Below are positions 44,190-54,324 of a stretch of DNA of 64,000 bases, one piece after another (positions within the stretch are counted from its first letter, which is position 1; every line of letters begins with the position of its first letter). Location: positions 124,001-188,000 of the forward strand of contig NZ_RCIZ01000001.1 of the NCBI RefSeq assembly GCF_003666685.1. Reading direction: 5' to 3'. The notes under the pieces were generated by a model. The model was not told the DNA's origin and did not search any database. It was given only the letters and a program-made list of their open reading frames with translations. A program made the position numbers and the translations under genes. The DNA comes from Mesorhizobium sp. YM1C-6-2. Lineage in GTDB: Bacteria; Pseudomonadota; Alphaproteobacteria; Rhizobiales; Rhizobiaceae.

Positions 44190-44840
44190 TCAGGCTTCGT
44201 TCCGCTTGGCGAGGACTTCATCTACGATGGTCCGCGCCGCCTGGAACGCGGCTTCTATAGACATTTCCGAGGTATCGAGCAAGTGCGCGTCGGCGGCCGG
44301 CCGGAGCGGCGAGTCGGCGCGGCCCATGTCGCGCTCGTCGCGCCTGACGATGTCGGCGAGGATCTCGGCAAGGTCGGCGTGGCCGCCCCGCCCCTCGATG
44401 TCGCGCAGGCGGCGGCCTGCGCGCACCTCGGCGCTCGCGGTCACGTAGAGCTTCACATCGGCCTCCGGGCAGACCACCGTGCCGATGTCGCGGCCGTCGA
44501 GCACGGCGCCGCCGGGCTGGGTTGCGAAGGCGCGCTGCTTGTCGACCAGTATCTTGCGCACCGTCGGGAACACCGCGACCTTGGAGGCGGCTTCGCCGAC
44601 CTCATGCGCCGACAGCGCCTCGCGGTCGAGGTTCCTGAGGTCGACCTGGCGCGCGGCGGTCTCGGCGGCCGAGACGTTGTCGAGCGGCAGGCCGTGGATG
44701 AGCAGCGCGCGGCCGACCGCCCGGTAGGTCAGCCCGGTATCGAGATGCGGCAGGTGGTAATAATCCGCCAGGCGGCGCGCCAGCGTGCCTTTTCCGGAGG
44801 CTGCGGGACCGTCGATGGCGATGCTGAGGGAATGGGTCAT
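44190..44840 (-). CDS. cmk: Cytidylate kinase
   Basis: A 216-residue (d)CMP kinase with the P-loop [18 protein letters not shown], the CMP-binding [36 protein letters not shown] and the lid [14 protein letters not shown]. It phosphorylates CMP and dCMP for nucleotide and lipid synthesis. It is followed by rpsA. Upstream, 133 bp away, is the end of a polyol operon rather than aroA, which precedes cmk in many relatives. Confidence 0.96.
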   Translation of the reverse strand: MTHSLSIAIDGPAASGKGTLARRLADYYHLPHLDTGLTYRAVGRALLIHGLPLDNVSAAETAARQVDLRNLDREALSAHEVGEAASKVAVFPTVRKILVDKQRAFATQPGGAVLDGRDIGTVVCPEADVKLYVTASAEVRAGRRLRDIEGRGGHADLAEILADIVRRDERDMGRADSPLRPAADAHLLDTSEMSIEAAFQAARTIVDEVLAKRNEA

Positions 44841-44973
44841 GCGGCTCGTTCAAATGGATCGGCGCGGCCCGCGCAAGGGGGTTCGACGCGGTTGCTCACG
44901 AAATGCCCGGACTATCGCGCCCGCACGGACACGCCTCGCGCCCATGCAGATCTCCTGCGGGCGCGAATCCATC

Positions 44974-46557
44974 CTAGGCGATTTCGTCCAGCGCCCGCCG
45001 CTGGCGGTGCATTTCCAGGAAGATGCGGTAGTCGCGGTCGAAGCGCGCCCGGGCCGCCGGGTTCGGCCGCCGCTCGCGCACCGGCTGGCGCATGCCGGCG
45101 CAGGCGCCGGCGAGGTCCGGGTAAAGGCCGGCGCCGGTCGCCGCGAGCGCCGCAGTCCCAGTCAGCACCGCCTCGTCGGCCAGCGGCTCGACCACCATGC
45201 AGCCGACGGCATCGGCGTAGAGTTCCATCAGCAGCGGGTTCTTGGTGTGGCCGCCGGTCACATGCAGCGTGTCGATGACGAAACCGCCGGCGTTGAGGGT
45301 GTCGAGTATGTGGCGGACGCCGAGCGCAATGCCCACGGCGGTGCGCCAGTAGAGGCGGCACAGGCTGTCGAAGGAGGCGTCGAGGGTGAGCCCGCTGACG
45401 ACGCCGAGCGCATGCGGGTCGGCGAGCGGCGAGCGGTTGCCGTGGAAATCGGGCAGGACATGCAGCCGCCCGGCGAGGTCGAGCCCTTCCTCGGCCCTCA
45501 GCGCCATGATCCGTTCGGCGATCTCGCGGTGGCGGTCCGGCGTCGGCTCGCCGCCGGCGCCATGCAGGCGGATCACGTGATCGAGCAGCGCGCCGGTCGC
45601 CGACTGGCCGCCCTCGGCTATCCAGCAGCCCGGCAAGGCCGCGCCGTAATAAGGTCCCCAGCCGCCGGCGAACGGCCGCTCGTCGGGCGACATCGCCATC
45701 ACGCAGCTCGACGTCCCGGCGATCAGCGCGAGGTGCCGGTTGAGTTCGGCCGGCTCGCCGGCGAAGCCGCCCAGCGTGCCCAGCGCCCCGGCATAGGCGT
45801 CGATGACGCCGGTCGCCACTCGGCATTGTTCGGTCAGTCCAAGCTCCGCCGCGGCTTGGCGGGTCAGCGGGCCGAGATCGGAGCCGACCGCGTTCGCCTT
45901 GGACGGCAGGCCGCCGCGCTCGATGATGTCCTCAAGCCCGACCCTGGCGAAGAAATCGCCCTGCCAGCCTGGGCTCTCATGCGCCAGATATGTCCATTTG
46001 CAGGTCAGCGTGCATTGCGAGCGGGCCGTCGAGCCCGACGCGCGGTAGGTCAGGTAATCGGCGAGGTCGAACATGTAGCCAGCTTTGTTCCAGCTTTCCG
46101 GCAGGCGGCGCTTCAGCCACATCAGCTTCGGCGTCGCCATCTCGGGCGACATCACGCCGCCGAGATAATCGAGCACGCGGTGGCCGCTTTCAGTGCATTC
46201 GTCGGCCTCGGCCAGCGCCCGGTGGTCGAGCCAGACGATCGTGTCCCAGCGCGTCTCGCCGGTCGACGAGACGCTGACCTGGCCGCCGTCCGTGCCGCGC
46301 ACCACGATCGAGCAGGTGGCGTCGAAGCTGATGCCGGCGACGCTGTCCTTGGCGACGCCCGCCTTCGCCAGCGCGTTCCTCACGGCATGGCAGGCGGCCT
46401 GCCAGATATCCTCCGAATCGTGCTCGGCGTGGTCGGCCTTCGGCCTGTGCATCAGGATCGGGTGTTCGGCCCGCCCGAACACCTTGCCCGACCGGTCGAA
46501 GATCCCGGCGCGCGCGCTTCCCGTCCCGACATCGACGGCGCAGACATATTTTTCCAT
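44974..46557 (-). CDS. FGGY-family carbohydrate kinase (ribulokinase-like)
   Basis: A 527-residue sugar kinase of the FGGY superfamily. It opens with the phosphate-1 loop CAVDVGTGSARAGIFD, has DATCSIVV, WLDHRA, and CKWTYLAHESPGWQ. The C-terminal ATP site reads LHVTGGHTKNPLLMELYADA. The sequence resembles the D-ribulokinase/YDR109C branch, so D-ribulose or a related ketopentose is plausible; xylulose is an alternative. Its ATG overlaps the HAD stop by one base (TGATG). It is the last gene of the polyol operon and would phosphorylate a ketose produced by MtlK or SmoS. Confidence 0.87.
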   Translation of the reverse strand: MEKYVCAVDVGTGSARAGIFDRSGKVFGRAEHPILMHRPKADHAEHDSEDIWQAACHAVRNALAKAGVAKDSVAGISFDATCSIVVRGTDGGQVSVSSTGETRWDTIVWLDHRALAEADECTESGHRVLDYLGGVMSPEMATPKLMWLKRRLPESWNKAGYMFDLADYLTYRASGSTARSQCTLTCKWTYLAHESPGWQGDFFARVGLEDIIERGGLPSKANAVGSDLGPLTRQAAAELGLTEQCRVATGVIDAYAGALGTLGGFAGEPAELNRHLALIAGTSSCVMAMSPDERPFAGGWGPYYGAALPGCWIAEGGQSATGALLDHVIRLHGAGGEPTPDRHREIAERIMALRAEEGLDLAGRLHVLPDFHGNRSPLADPHALGVVSGLTLDASFDSLCRLYWRTAVGIALGVRHILDTLNAGGFVIDTLHVTGGHTKNPLLMELYADAVGCMVVEPLADEAVLTGTAALAATGAGLYPDLAGACAGMRQPVRERRPNPAARARFDRDYRIFLEMHRQRRALDEIA

Positions 46558-47252
46558 CAGTCGGCTCGCCGGCCCGTCCGGATCGGTCGCTCGCCAAGCA
46601 GCTCGGGCAGGCGCGCCATGTCTGAGAAGATCAGCTCGGGCCGCAACCGCGCGAGCGCCGTTTCCAGCCCCGCCGCCTCGGCATGCGCGCCGCCGGTGAA
46701 GGCGAAGGCGCGCATGCCCGCGCGCCTCGCCGCATCGATCCCTGCCGGACTGTCCTCCACGACGACGCAATCCTCCGCTCGGACGCCCATCTCCTCGGCG
46801 GCATGCAGGAAGAGGTCGGGCGCCGGCTTGCCTCTCGCCACCATCGAGGCACTGTATATATGCGGCTCCAGCATTTCCAGCAGGCCGGTGAGCGACAGCG
46901 AAAGCCGTATCCGTTCCGGGCTGCTCGACGACGCCACGCAGCGCCCGGTCTTCAGCCGTGACAGCGCCTCGGCCACGCCGGGCATGGGTTTCAGCTCGGC
47001 GCGGAAGCGCCGGAATGTCTCGGCCCTGATGCCGTCGAGCTCCGTCATGGAAAGCGCGAGCGCATAATCCTTGCGCAGCAGCTTCTCCACCGCCGCCATG
47101 CTGCGGCCGAGGAAGAGCCTGTAGCCGTCGCCGTCGGCGATCTCGGCGCCGGCCTGGCGCACCAGCTCGGTCAGCACGCCGACCGAGATGACCTCGCTGT
47201 CGACCAGCACGCCGTCGCAATCGAAGATGACGAGTTTTGGCGCACGCGGCAT
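46557..47252 (-). CDS. HAD-superfamily sugar-phosphate phosphatase
   Basis: A 231-residue HAD hydrolase of the beta-phosphoglucomutase/YieH type. Motif I is IFDCDGVLVDSEV, motif II is VASSSSPE, the Lys is in ARGKPAPDLFLHAA, and motif III is CVVVEDSPAGIDAA. The helical cap lies between residues 15 and 85. Probably dephosphorylates a sugar phosphate such as sorbitol 6-phosphate, 6-phosphogluconate or a stalled kinase product. It lies 30 bp after mtlK and overlaps the FGGY kinase, hence is part of the polyol operon. Confidence 0.85.
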   Translation of the reverse strand: MPRAPKLVIFDCDGVLVDSEVISVGVLTELVRQAGAEIADGDGYRLFLGRSMAAVEKLLRKDYALALSMTELDGIRAETFRRFRAELKPMPGVAEALSRLKTGRCVASSSSPERIRLSLSLTGLLEMLEPHIYSASMVARGKPAPDLFLHAAEEMGVRAEDCVVVEDSPAGIDAARRAGMRAFAFTGGAHAEAAGLETALARLRPELIFSDMARLPELLGERPIRTGRRAD

Positions 47253-47282
47253 CGTTTTCTGCTCGCCGCCGCTCCCTCGCGT

Positions 47283-48755
47283 TCAGGCGGCCACGTACCG
47301 CTCCAGCGTGGCGCGCGCACCGCCCTGCCAGAGCGATTTGAGATGCCGGCCGAAGGCCTCGGCGAAAACGGCGCTCTTGCCGACCGCGCCATAGATGTCG
47401 GCCATGCCGAGCCAGGCCGCGGGATCGTCCTTCGCGGCCTTCGCCGTCGCCGTCATGCGTTCCCAGTTCGGGTCGTTCGGCTCGATCGCCGCGCCGCTGT
47501 CGGTCGTTCCGAAGCAGTAGCGGCACCACAGCGCCGACTCCAGCGCCAGCCCCTCGATCCCCTTGCCCGCCTTCAGCCGGTCGGCAATGGTCGGGATGAT
47601 GAATTTCGGCTGCCGGTTGGAGCCGTCGAGGCAGAGCCTGCGGATGGTGTCACCGATCTTCGGGTTCAGGCAGCGCTCCTCCACCTTGCGGAAATAGGCA
47701 TCGAGATCGGTGCCGGGGACCGGCGGGACGACGGGGATGATCTCGTCGCGCTCGACCTTCTGCAGGAAGGCGCGCACCAGCGGATTCTCCATGCCCTCAT
47801 GGACAAAATGGATGTCCATGAGCCCCGACGGATAGGCGATGATGGCATGGCCGCCGTTGAGGATGCGGATCTTCATCATCTCCCACGGCGTAACGTCGGC
47901 GACGAATTCCGCGCCGACCTCCTCGAAGGCTGGCCGTCCCGCAGGGAAATTGTCCTCGACGACCCACTGGATGAAGTCCTCGCAGAACACCGGCCAGGCG
48001 TCTTCGATCCCGAACGTGTCGCGCGTGATCGCGCGCTCGCGGTCGGAGGTCGCCGTGGCGATGCGGTCGACCATCGCGTTCGGGAAGGCGACGTTGCCGC
48101 GCACCCACTGTGCGAAACCGGGGTCCTGCGCCTCGGCCAGCCCCGCGACCGCGTCGCGGCAGACCTTGCCGTTATGGGGGACATTGTCGCACGACATGAC
48201 GGTGAACGGCTGGATGCCGGCGGCCCGGCGTGCCTTCAGCCCGGCGAGCATCAGCCCGAACACGGTCTTGGGATCGTCGGGATTGCTGGCGTCGGCGAGG
48301 ATGGCCGGATGCTCCGGATCGAAGCTGCCGGTCGCCGGGTTCACGAAATAACCGCCCTCGGTGACAGTGAGCGAGACGATGCGTATGGCCGGATCGGCGA
48401 GCGCTTCGACGATCGCGCGCCCGTCCATCGGCGGCAGGAAATCTGCCATGACGCCGGTGACGCGCGCCTCGGATTTTTCCGCCGACTGCTCGACCACCGT
48501 CGACAGCCAGTCCTGTCCCGCCAGCGCGTCGCGCATCTTGATGTCGTAAGGCGTGACGCCGGCGCCCAGGATCGCGAAATCGCGATCCCTGCCGGCGTTC
48601 ATCAGCCTGTCGAGATAGACTTGGAGATGCGCGCGGTGGAAATTGCCGACGCCGAAATGCAGGATGCCGGCGCGCAGGTCGCGGCGGCCGTAGCGCGGCA
48701 CGGCGACATTCGTCTGCAGCTTGCCCAGATCGGCGAGGGAGAGTTTTACGGTCAT
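47283..48755 (-). CDS. mtlK: Mannitol 2-dehydrogenase-family polyol dehydrogenase
   Basis: A 490-residue long-chain polyol dehydrogenase. It has GILHFGVGNFHRAHLQVYLD for NAD, VTEGGYFVNPATG, SCDNVPHNGKVCRDAV and ILNGGHAIIAYPSG with the catalytic Lys/Asn/His neighbourhood. It oxidises D-mannitol to fructose, and often D-arabitol to xylulose. Position after smoEFGK-smoS matches the S. meliloti and Rhodobacter polyol operon. AGAGGACAC precedes the ATG at 48755. Confidence 0.92.
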   Translation of the reverse strand: MTVKLSLADLGKLQTNVAVPRYGRRDLRAGILHFGVGNFHRAHLQVYLDRLMNAGRDRDFAILGAGVTPYDIKMRDALAGQDWLSTVVEQSAEKSEARVTGVMADFLPPMDGRAIVEALADPAIRIVSLTVTEGGYFVNPATGSFDPEHPAILADASNPDDPKTVFGLMLAGLKARRAAGIQPFTVMSCDNVPHNGKVCRDAVAGLAEAQDPGFAQWVRGNVAFPNAMVDRIATATSDRERAITRDTFGIEDAWPVFCEDFIQWVVEDNFPAGRPAFEEVGAEFVADVTPWEMMKIRILNGGHAIIAYPSGLMDIHFVHEGMENPLVRAFLQKVERDEIIPVVPPVPGTDLDAYFRKVEERCLNPKIGDTIRRLCLDGSNRQPKFIIPTIADRLKAGKGIEGLALESALWCRYCFGTTDSGAAIEPNDPNWERMTATAKAAKDDPAAWLGMADIYGAVGKSAVFAEAFGRHLKSLWQGGARATLERYVAA

Positions 48756-48770
48756 CGCACTTGTGTCCTC

Positions 48771-49537
48771 TCAACTCATCCAGTTGCCGCCGTCGACATT
48801 GTAGGTCTGCGCCACCACGTAGTCGGCCTCGGCGCTGGCGAGGAAAACCGCCATGCCGGTAAGATCCTCGGGCGTTCCCATCCGCCCGTAGGGCACGGCG
48901 GCGCCGACCTGCCGTTTCTTCTCGCCGGGCTGCAGCCCTTCATATCTGGCGAACAGCGCGTCGACGCCGTCCCAGTGCTCGCCATCGACGACGCCGGGTG
49001 CGATGGCGTTGACGTTGATGCGGTGCTTGATGAGGTCGAGGCCGGCCGACTGGGTGAGCGAGATGACGGCGGCCTTGGTGGAGCAGTAGACCGCCACCAG
49101 GGCCTCGCCCCGACGCCCGGCCTGGCTCGCCATGTTGATGATCTTGCCTCCCTTGCCCCCGGAGATCATCGACCTGGCCGCGGCCTGCAGCGTGAAGAGA
49201 CAGCCCGCGACGTTGACGGAAAACAGCTTCTCGTAGCTCGCGCGCGTGATCTCGACGATGGGCGCCGCATCGAACAGCGCTGCGTTGTTCACGAGTATGT
49301 CGAGCCCGCCGGCCTTCGCCTCGACAGTCTTCATCGCGGCGTCGATCGATGCCTGCTCGGTGACGTCGAGCTTGACCGCATAGGCGGCCGCGCCGATCCC
49401 GCTTGCCGTCTTTTCGGCGGCTTCGAGATTGATGTCGCCGATAGCGACCGTCGCGCCCTCGCGGACATAGGCTTCGGCGAAGGCCTTGCCGATGCCGCGC
49501 GCGGCCCCGGTGATCAGCGCCGATTTCCCCGCAAGTC

Positions 49538-49541
<4 letters not shown>
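48771..49541 (-). CDS. smoS: Sorbitol dehydrogenase (SDR)
   Basis: A 256-residue classical SDR with [28 protein letters not shown] selecting NAD, NNAALFD, and the catalytic [22 protein letters not shown] (Ser, Tyr, Lys), written here as its core [10 protein letters not shown] and YCSTK. It oxidises D-sorbitol to D-fructose (also galactitol in some homologues). The start at 49541 overlaps the smoK stop in an ATGA. It is in the canonical place between transporter genes and mtlK. Confidence 0.92.
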
Positions 49542-50539
<998 letters not shown>

Positions 50540-50567
50540 CTTTGCCTCCCGGTGTTCCTGTCGCCGC

Positions 50568-51392
50568 TCACTTGACCGCGCCGAACGTCAATCCGCGCAC
50601 CAGCTGCTTCTGCGAGAACCAGCCCATGATCAGGATCGGCGCGATGGCGAGCGTCGAGGCTGCCGACAGCTTCGCCCAGAAAAGCCCCTGCGGGCTCGAG
50701 AACGAGCTGATGAAGGCGGTCAGCGGCGCGGCTTCCGTCGTCGTCAGGCGGATCGTCCAGAACGCCTCGTTCCAGGCGAGGATGATGTTGAGCAGCATCG
50801 TCGAGGCGATGCCCGGCACCGCCATCGGGGTGAGCACGTACCAGATCTCGCCCCACAGCGAGGCGCCGTCCATGCGCGCGGCTTCGAGGATCTCGCCCGG
50901 GATTTCGCGGAAATAGGTGTAGAGCATCCACACCACGATAGGCAGATTGATCAGCATCAGCATGATCGTGAGGCCGATGCGGCTGTCGAGCAGCCCGGTG
51001 TCGCGGAAGATCAGGTAGATCGGGAACAGCACCGCCACCGCGGGCATCATCTTGGTGGAGAGCATCCACATCAGGATGTCCTTCGTCCTGCGCGTCGGCG
51101 AGAACGCCATCGACCACGCGGCAGGGATCGCCACGGCGAGGGCGAGGATGGTCGAGCCGACCGACAGGATCACCGAGTTCAGGAAGAACTTGAAATAGTT
51201 GCTCTGCGCCTGGACCTCGACGTAGCTCTCCAGCGTGCCCGACGGGATCAGGTTGAAGCCGGCGATCGCCTCCGTCTCCGACTTGAACGAGGTGATGATC
51301 GTGTAGAGGATCGGGAAGAAGATCAGGAAGGCGACAACCCAGGCGGCGATGGTTGCGACCGCCTTGTGCTGCGTGGTGACTGCGCGGGCCAT
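50568..51392 (-). CDS. smoG: Polyol ABC transporter permease (MalG type)
   Basis: A 274-residue permease with six helices and the EAA loop [21 protein letters not shown], given here as [14 protein letters not shown]. The C-terminus [18 protein letters not shown] is the conserved end of sugar permeases of this type. AGGAGG precedes the ATG. Nine bases separate it from smoF, so the two are made together. Confidence 0.9.
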   Translation of the reverse strand: MARAVTTQHKAVATIAAWVVAFLIFFPILYTIITSFKSETEAIAGFNLIPSGTLESYVEVQAQSNYFKFFLNSVILSVGSTILALAVAIPAAWSMAFSPTRRTKDILMWMLSTKMMPAVAVLFPIYLIFRDTGLLDSRIGLTIMLMLINLPIVVWMLYTYFREIPGEILEAARMDGASLWGEIWYVLTPMAVPGIASTMLLNIILAWNEAFWTIRLTTTEAAPLTAFISSFSSPQGLFWAKLSAASTLAIAPILIMGWFSQKQLVRGLTFGAVK

Positions 51393-51401
51393 GGCGTCCT
51401 C

Positions 51402-52274
51402 CTACTTGTCCAAGTTCTTGCCGACCGCGCGCATCACGAAGAAGGCGACGATGTTGGCGAGGATGACGGCGATGATGCCGCCGGCGGAGGCCTGGCCGAT
51501 TTTGAATTCGAGCAGGGCTTTCTGGTAGACGAGGAACGGCAGGTTGGTCGACGCGAAGCCGGGGCCGCCATTGGTGGTGACCAGGATCTCGGCATAGACC
51601 GCGAGCAGGAAGATCGTCTGGATCAGGATGACGACGGTGATGGCGCGCGACATGTGCGGCAGCGTCAGGTACCAGAAGCGCGCGAGGAAACCGGCGCCGT
51701 CCATTTCGGCGGCCTCCTTCTGCTCGCCATCGAGCGACTGCAGCGACGTCAGCAGGATCAGCGTCGCAAAAGGCAGCCATTGCCAGGCGACGATGAGGAT
51801 GATCGAAAACAGCGGGTAGTGCGCGAACCAGTCGACCGGCTGCACGCCAAGGAAACGGGCGATGTCGGCGAAGACGCCGTAGCCCGGATGCATGATCATG
51901 TTCTTCCACACCAGCGCCGCCACCGGCGGCATGACGAAGAAGGGCGAAATGACGAGGATGCGGACGATGCCCTGGCCCCAGATCGGCTGGTCGAGCAGCA
52001 GCGCGAGCAGGATGCCGAGGATCACGGTGATCGCCAGCACGCAGACCACGATCAGCAGCGTGTTGATGATCGACTGGATGAAGGCAGGGTTCGACCAGAA
52101 CAGCGCGTAGTTGGCGAAACCGACGAAGCCGTCGCGGATCGGGTTGAGCGGATTGTACTGCTGGAACGAGAACCAGAGGGTGAAGGCCAGCGGAACGATC
52201 ATCCAGACGAGCAGCAGGATCACGGACGGGGCCATCATCATGCGCGCCAGCGATCGGGTCTGTTGAGTAGCCAT
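51402..52274 (-). CDS. smoF: Polyol ABC transporter permease (MalF type)
   Basis: A 290-residue permease with an N-terminal helix, a periplasmic FSFQQYNPLNP loop typical of SmoF/MtlF, and the EAA loop KEAAEMDGAGFLARFWYLTLP, given here as EAAEMDGAGFLARF. GGAGAGGAAACG precedes the ATG at 52274. The 230-bp space between smoE and smoF has a small CCCGG/CCGGG hairpin (52340-52354), probably to lower permease expression. Confidence 0.9.
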   Translation of the reverse strand: MATQQTRSLARMMMAPSVILLLVWMIVPLAFTLWFSFQQYNPLNPIRDGFVGFANYALFWSNPAFIQSIINTLLIVVCVLAITVILGILLALLLDQPIWGQGIVRILVISPFFVMPPVAALVWKNMIMHPGYGVFADIARFLGVQPVDWFAHYPLFSIILIVAWQWLPFATLILLTSLQSLDGEQKEAAEMDGAGFLARFWYLTLPHMSRAITVVILIQTIFLLAVYAEILVTTNGGPGFASTNLPFLVYQKALLEFKIGQASAGGIIAVILANIVAFFVMRAVGKNLDK

Positions 52275-52504
52275 CGTTTCCTCTCCGGTTTCTGTGAACC
52301 GCTGAACGTGGTCTCATCTGCGCCTGCGGCGCAACGGTTCCCGGCAGCACCGGGCAAGGCGGCGGCCTCCCGAACGTGGCGGACGGGCGGGCCTGGCTGA
52401 TTGAAGACGTTTCGCTATCCCGGGTCAGGCCGGCGAGATATCGGGCCTGGAAGGTGGCCGCCCGGCAGGGACACCGGACGGCCAAGGCACCGGGAGGATG
52501 CCTT

Positions 52505-53815
52505 TTACTGTATGTAGCCGCCCTCGGTCATTGCCGCGGTCGCGGCGTCCTGCGCCTGCTTCAGTGCGTCATCCACGGAGGACTGGCCGGCGAGCGCCGC
52601 CGAGAAGAGCTGCCCAACCGTCGTGCCGAGCCCCTGGAATTCGGGGATCGCCACGAACTGCACGCCGACATAGGGCACCGGCTTGACGGTCGGCTTGGTC
52701 GGATCGGCCGAATTGATCGAGTCCAGCGTCATCTTCGCGAAGGGCGCCGCCTTCTGGTACTCGGGATTGTTGTAGAGCGAGGTACGGGTTCCCGGAGGAA
52801 CGTTGGCCCAGCCTTCCTTCGAGGCGACGAGGTCCAGATAGGCCTTGCTGGTCGCCCAGGAAACGAACTTCTGCGCGGCGTCCGCCTTCTGCGTGCCTGC
52901 CGGAATGGCCAGCGACCAGGCCCACAGCCAGTTGCCGCGCTTGCCGAGGCCGGTATCGGGAGCGAGCGCATAGGCGACCTTGTCGGCGACGGTGCTATCC
53001 TTCGGGTTCGACACGAAGGACGCCGCCACGGTTGCGTCGATCCACATGCCGCACTTGCCCTGCTGGAACAGCGCCAGATTCTCGTTGAAGCCGTTGGAGG
53101 AAGCACCGGACGGGCCGGCATCCTTCATCAGGTCGACGTAGAATTGCAGCGTGTTCTTCCACTCGGGCTGGTCGAACTGCGGCTTCCAGTTCTCGTCGAA
53201 CCAGCGCGCGCCGAAGGAGTTCGACATGGCGGTCAGGAAGGCCATGTTCTCGCCCCAGCCGGCCTTGCCGCGCAGGCAGATGCCGTTGACGTCGGGGTTG
53301 TCCGCCTTGATCTTGCGGGCGGCCTCGGCGACGAAGTCCCAGGTCGGCGCGTCGGGCATGGTCAGGCCCGATTTCTCGAACAGGTCCTTGCGGTACATGA
53401 TGAAGGAAGACTCGCCGTAGAACGGCGCGGCATAGAGCTTGCCGTCGACCGACAGGCCGCCGGCGATCGCCGGGATGATGTCGGCGGCGTCGTAGTCGGC
53501 GCCGAGATTGTCGAGCGGCAGGAGCCACTGCTGCTTTGCCCAGATCGGCACTTCGTAGGTGCCGATCGTCATCACGTCGTACTGGCCGCCCTTGGTGGCG
53601 ATGTCGGTCGTGACGCGCTCGCGCAGCACGTTCTCCTCGAGCGTCACCCAGTTGAGCTCGATATCCGGATTCTTGGTGGTGAAATCATCCGTCAGCTTCT
53701 GCATGCGGATCATGTCGCCGTTGTTGACGGTGGCGATGGTGATGGTCTCGGCGTGCGCGGCGAAGGCAAGCGCGCTGGCGGAGCACAGGCTCAGAACGAG
53801 CGTTTTGAGTTTCAT
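52505..53815 (-). CDS. smoE: Polyol-binding protein of the sorbitol/mannitol ABC importer
   Basis: A 436-residue family-1 solute-binding protein. A signal peptide spans 1-22 (cleavage AHA-ET). The mature protein continues ITIATVNNGDMIRMQKLTDDF, WVTLEENVLRERVTTDIA and GTYEVPIWAKQQWLLPLD, as in SmoE/MtlE of rhizobia and Pseudomonas. It binds sorbitol, mannitol and sometimes arabitol. The start at 53815 follows GGGAGGAATT. It is first in the operon, with a strong promoter and an inverted repeat just upstream. Confidence 0.92.
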   Translation of the reverse strand: MKLKTLVLSLCSASALAFAAHAETITIATVNNGDMIRMQKLTDDFTTKNPDIELNWVTLEENVLRERVTTDIATKGGQYDVMTIGTYEVPIWAKQQWLLPLDNLGADYDAADIIPAIAGGLSVDGKLYAAPFYGESSFIMYRKDLFEKSGLTMPDAPTWDFVAEAARKIKADNPDVNGICLRGKAGWGENMAFLTAMSNSFGARWFDENWKPQFDQPEWKNTLQFYVDLMKDAGPSGASSNGFNENLALFQQGKCGMWIDATVAASFVSNPKDSTVADKVAYALAPDTGLGKRGNWLWAWSLAIPAGTQKADAAQKFVSWATSKAYLDLVASKEGWANVPPGTRTSLYNNPEYQKAAPFAKMTLDSINSADPTKPTVKPVPYVGVQFVAIPEFQGLGTTVGQLFSAALAGQSSVDDALKQAQDAATAAMTEGGYIQ

Positions 53816-53834
53816 CCAGAATTCCTCCCTTGGA

Positions 53835-53857
53835 ACCAAGTGAGCATTTGCCTTGGT
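53835..53857. promoter_or_regulatory. Inverted repeat just downstream of the smoE promoter
   Basis: ACCAAG and CTTGGT are perfect 6-bp arms around an 11-nt spacer, beginning 20 bp upstream of the smoE ATG and reaching the predicted transcription start. The position is that of a repressor operator. The SorC-family regulator at 58079-59044 is a candidate binder, by family and proximity only. Confidence 0.45.
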
Positions 53858-53865
53858 CATGAGCA

Positions 53866-53894
53866 ATTATTCGATTACGGAGAGAATGTGTCAA
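53866..53894 (-). promoter_or_regulatory. Predicted strong sigma70 promoter of the polyol operon
   Basis: On the minus strand TTGACA (53894-53889) is followed, after exactly 17 nt, by AATAAT (53871-53866). This gives a perfect -35 and five of six -10 bases. Transcription would begin near 53859, giving a leader of about 43 nt with GGGAGGAATT before the ATG. It would drive the whole run from smoE to the FGGY kinase. Confidence 0.75.
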
Positions 53895-54072
53895 GACGGA
53901 TTCCATGCTGCGCTGCAGCAGCAAGGGTTCCGGCTGGCAGTTGCGAGGCGAGGGACCGGCATGCGAGGCAGCCGCGTTAAGGCTAGGCTCAAATCTTCCA
54001 AAACACACCGGAAGTCGCCGGAGCAGGCGGGGTTTCCAGCAAAGGCGTCGGTTTTCCGGCACCGCGCCCTCG

Positions 54073-54177
54073 TTGTGAACAAATTCCGGGGTTTCCCAGG
54101 CAGCTTTCCCGGCAAGCCCTTGTTCCGGCTCGGTAGTTCCCGGTGCGAATACGGGCCTCGCGAAAATCTATCCACCT
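54073..54177 (+). promoter_or_regulatory. Conserved 105-nt intergenic element, copy 1
   Basis: TTGTGAACAAATTC (54073-54086), CAAGCCCTTG (54113-54122) and AAATCTATCCACCT (54164-54177) recur in the same order and at identical spacing in 59221-59325 (minus strand). By hand alignment without gaps about 60 of 105 positions agree; the two outer blocks are identical over 14 bases each. Both copies point toward the downstream start codon (here the cyclase, 148 bp away). It could be a double regulator-binding region or the remnant of a structured RNA. No family name can be given. Confidence 0.6.
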
Positions 54178-54324
54178 GTGACGCACTGCGGTGCAGGCTA
54201 TGCCGTCGACCACCCGGGTCGCGTGGTCCTGCTTCGGTGGACACAGCGTTTCGCTGCCGCCCATTGAAGCCGGCCCGCCGGACTGCCAATTTGCATCAGG
54301 ATCGAAAAAGGGCGCGCGCGCCGC

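Larger units (their letters stand above)
53816..54324. other. 509-bp divergent control region between smoE and the cyclase gene
   Basis: No gene is credible here. From left to right it holds the smoE ribosome site and leader, an inverted repeat (53835-53857), the smoE promoter (53866-53894), a stretch without recognised sites (about 53895-54070), the conserved 105-nt element (54073-54177), and about 147 bp before the cyclase start with no clear promoter or good ribosome site. Confidence 0.7.

Noticed and set aside
44785-47067. Plus-strand open frame of 760 codons opposite the kinase and HAD genes
   Set aside because: Antisense shadow typical of high-GC coding DNA; the real genes are on the minus strand.
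44974-47529. A single open frame of 851 codons spanning the FGGY kinase and the HAD gene
   Set aside because: The kinase start is clear at 46557 and the HAD gene is well formed in another frame; the upstream part is a high-GC shadow frame.
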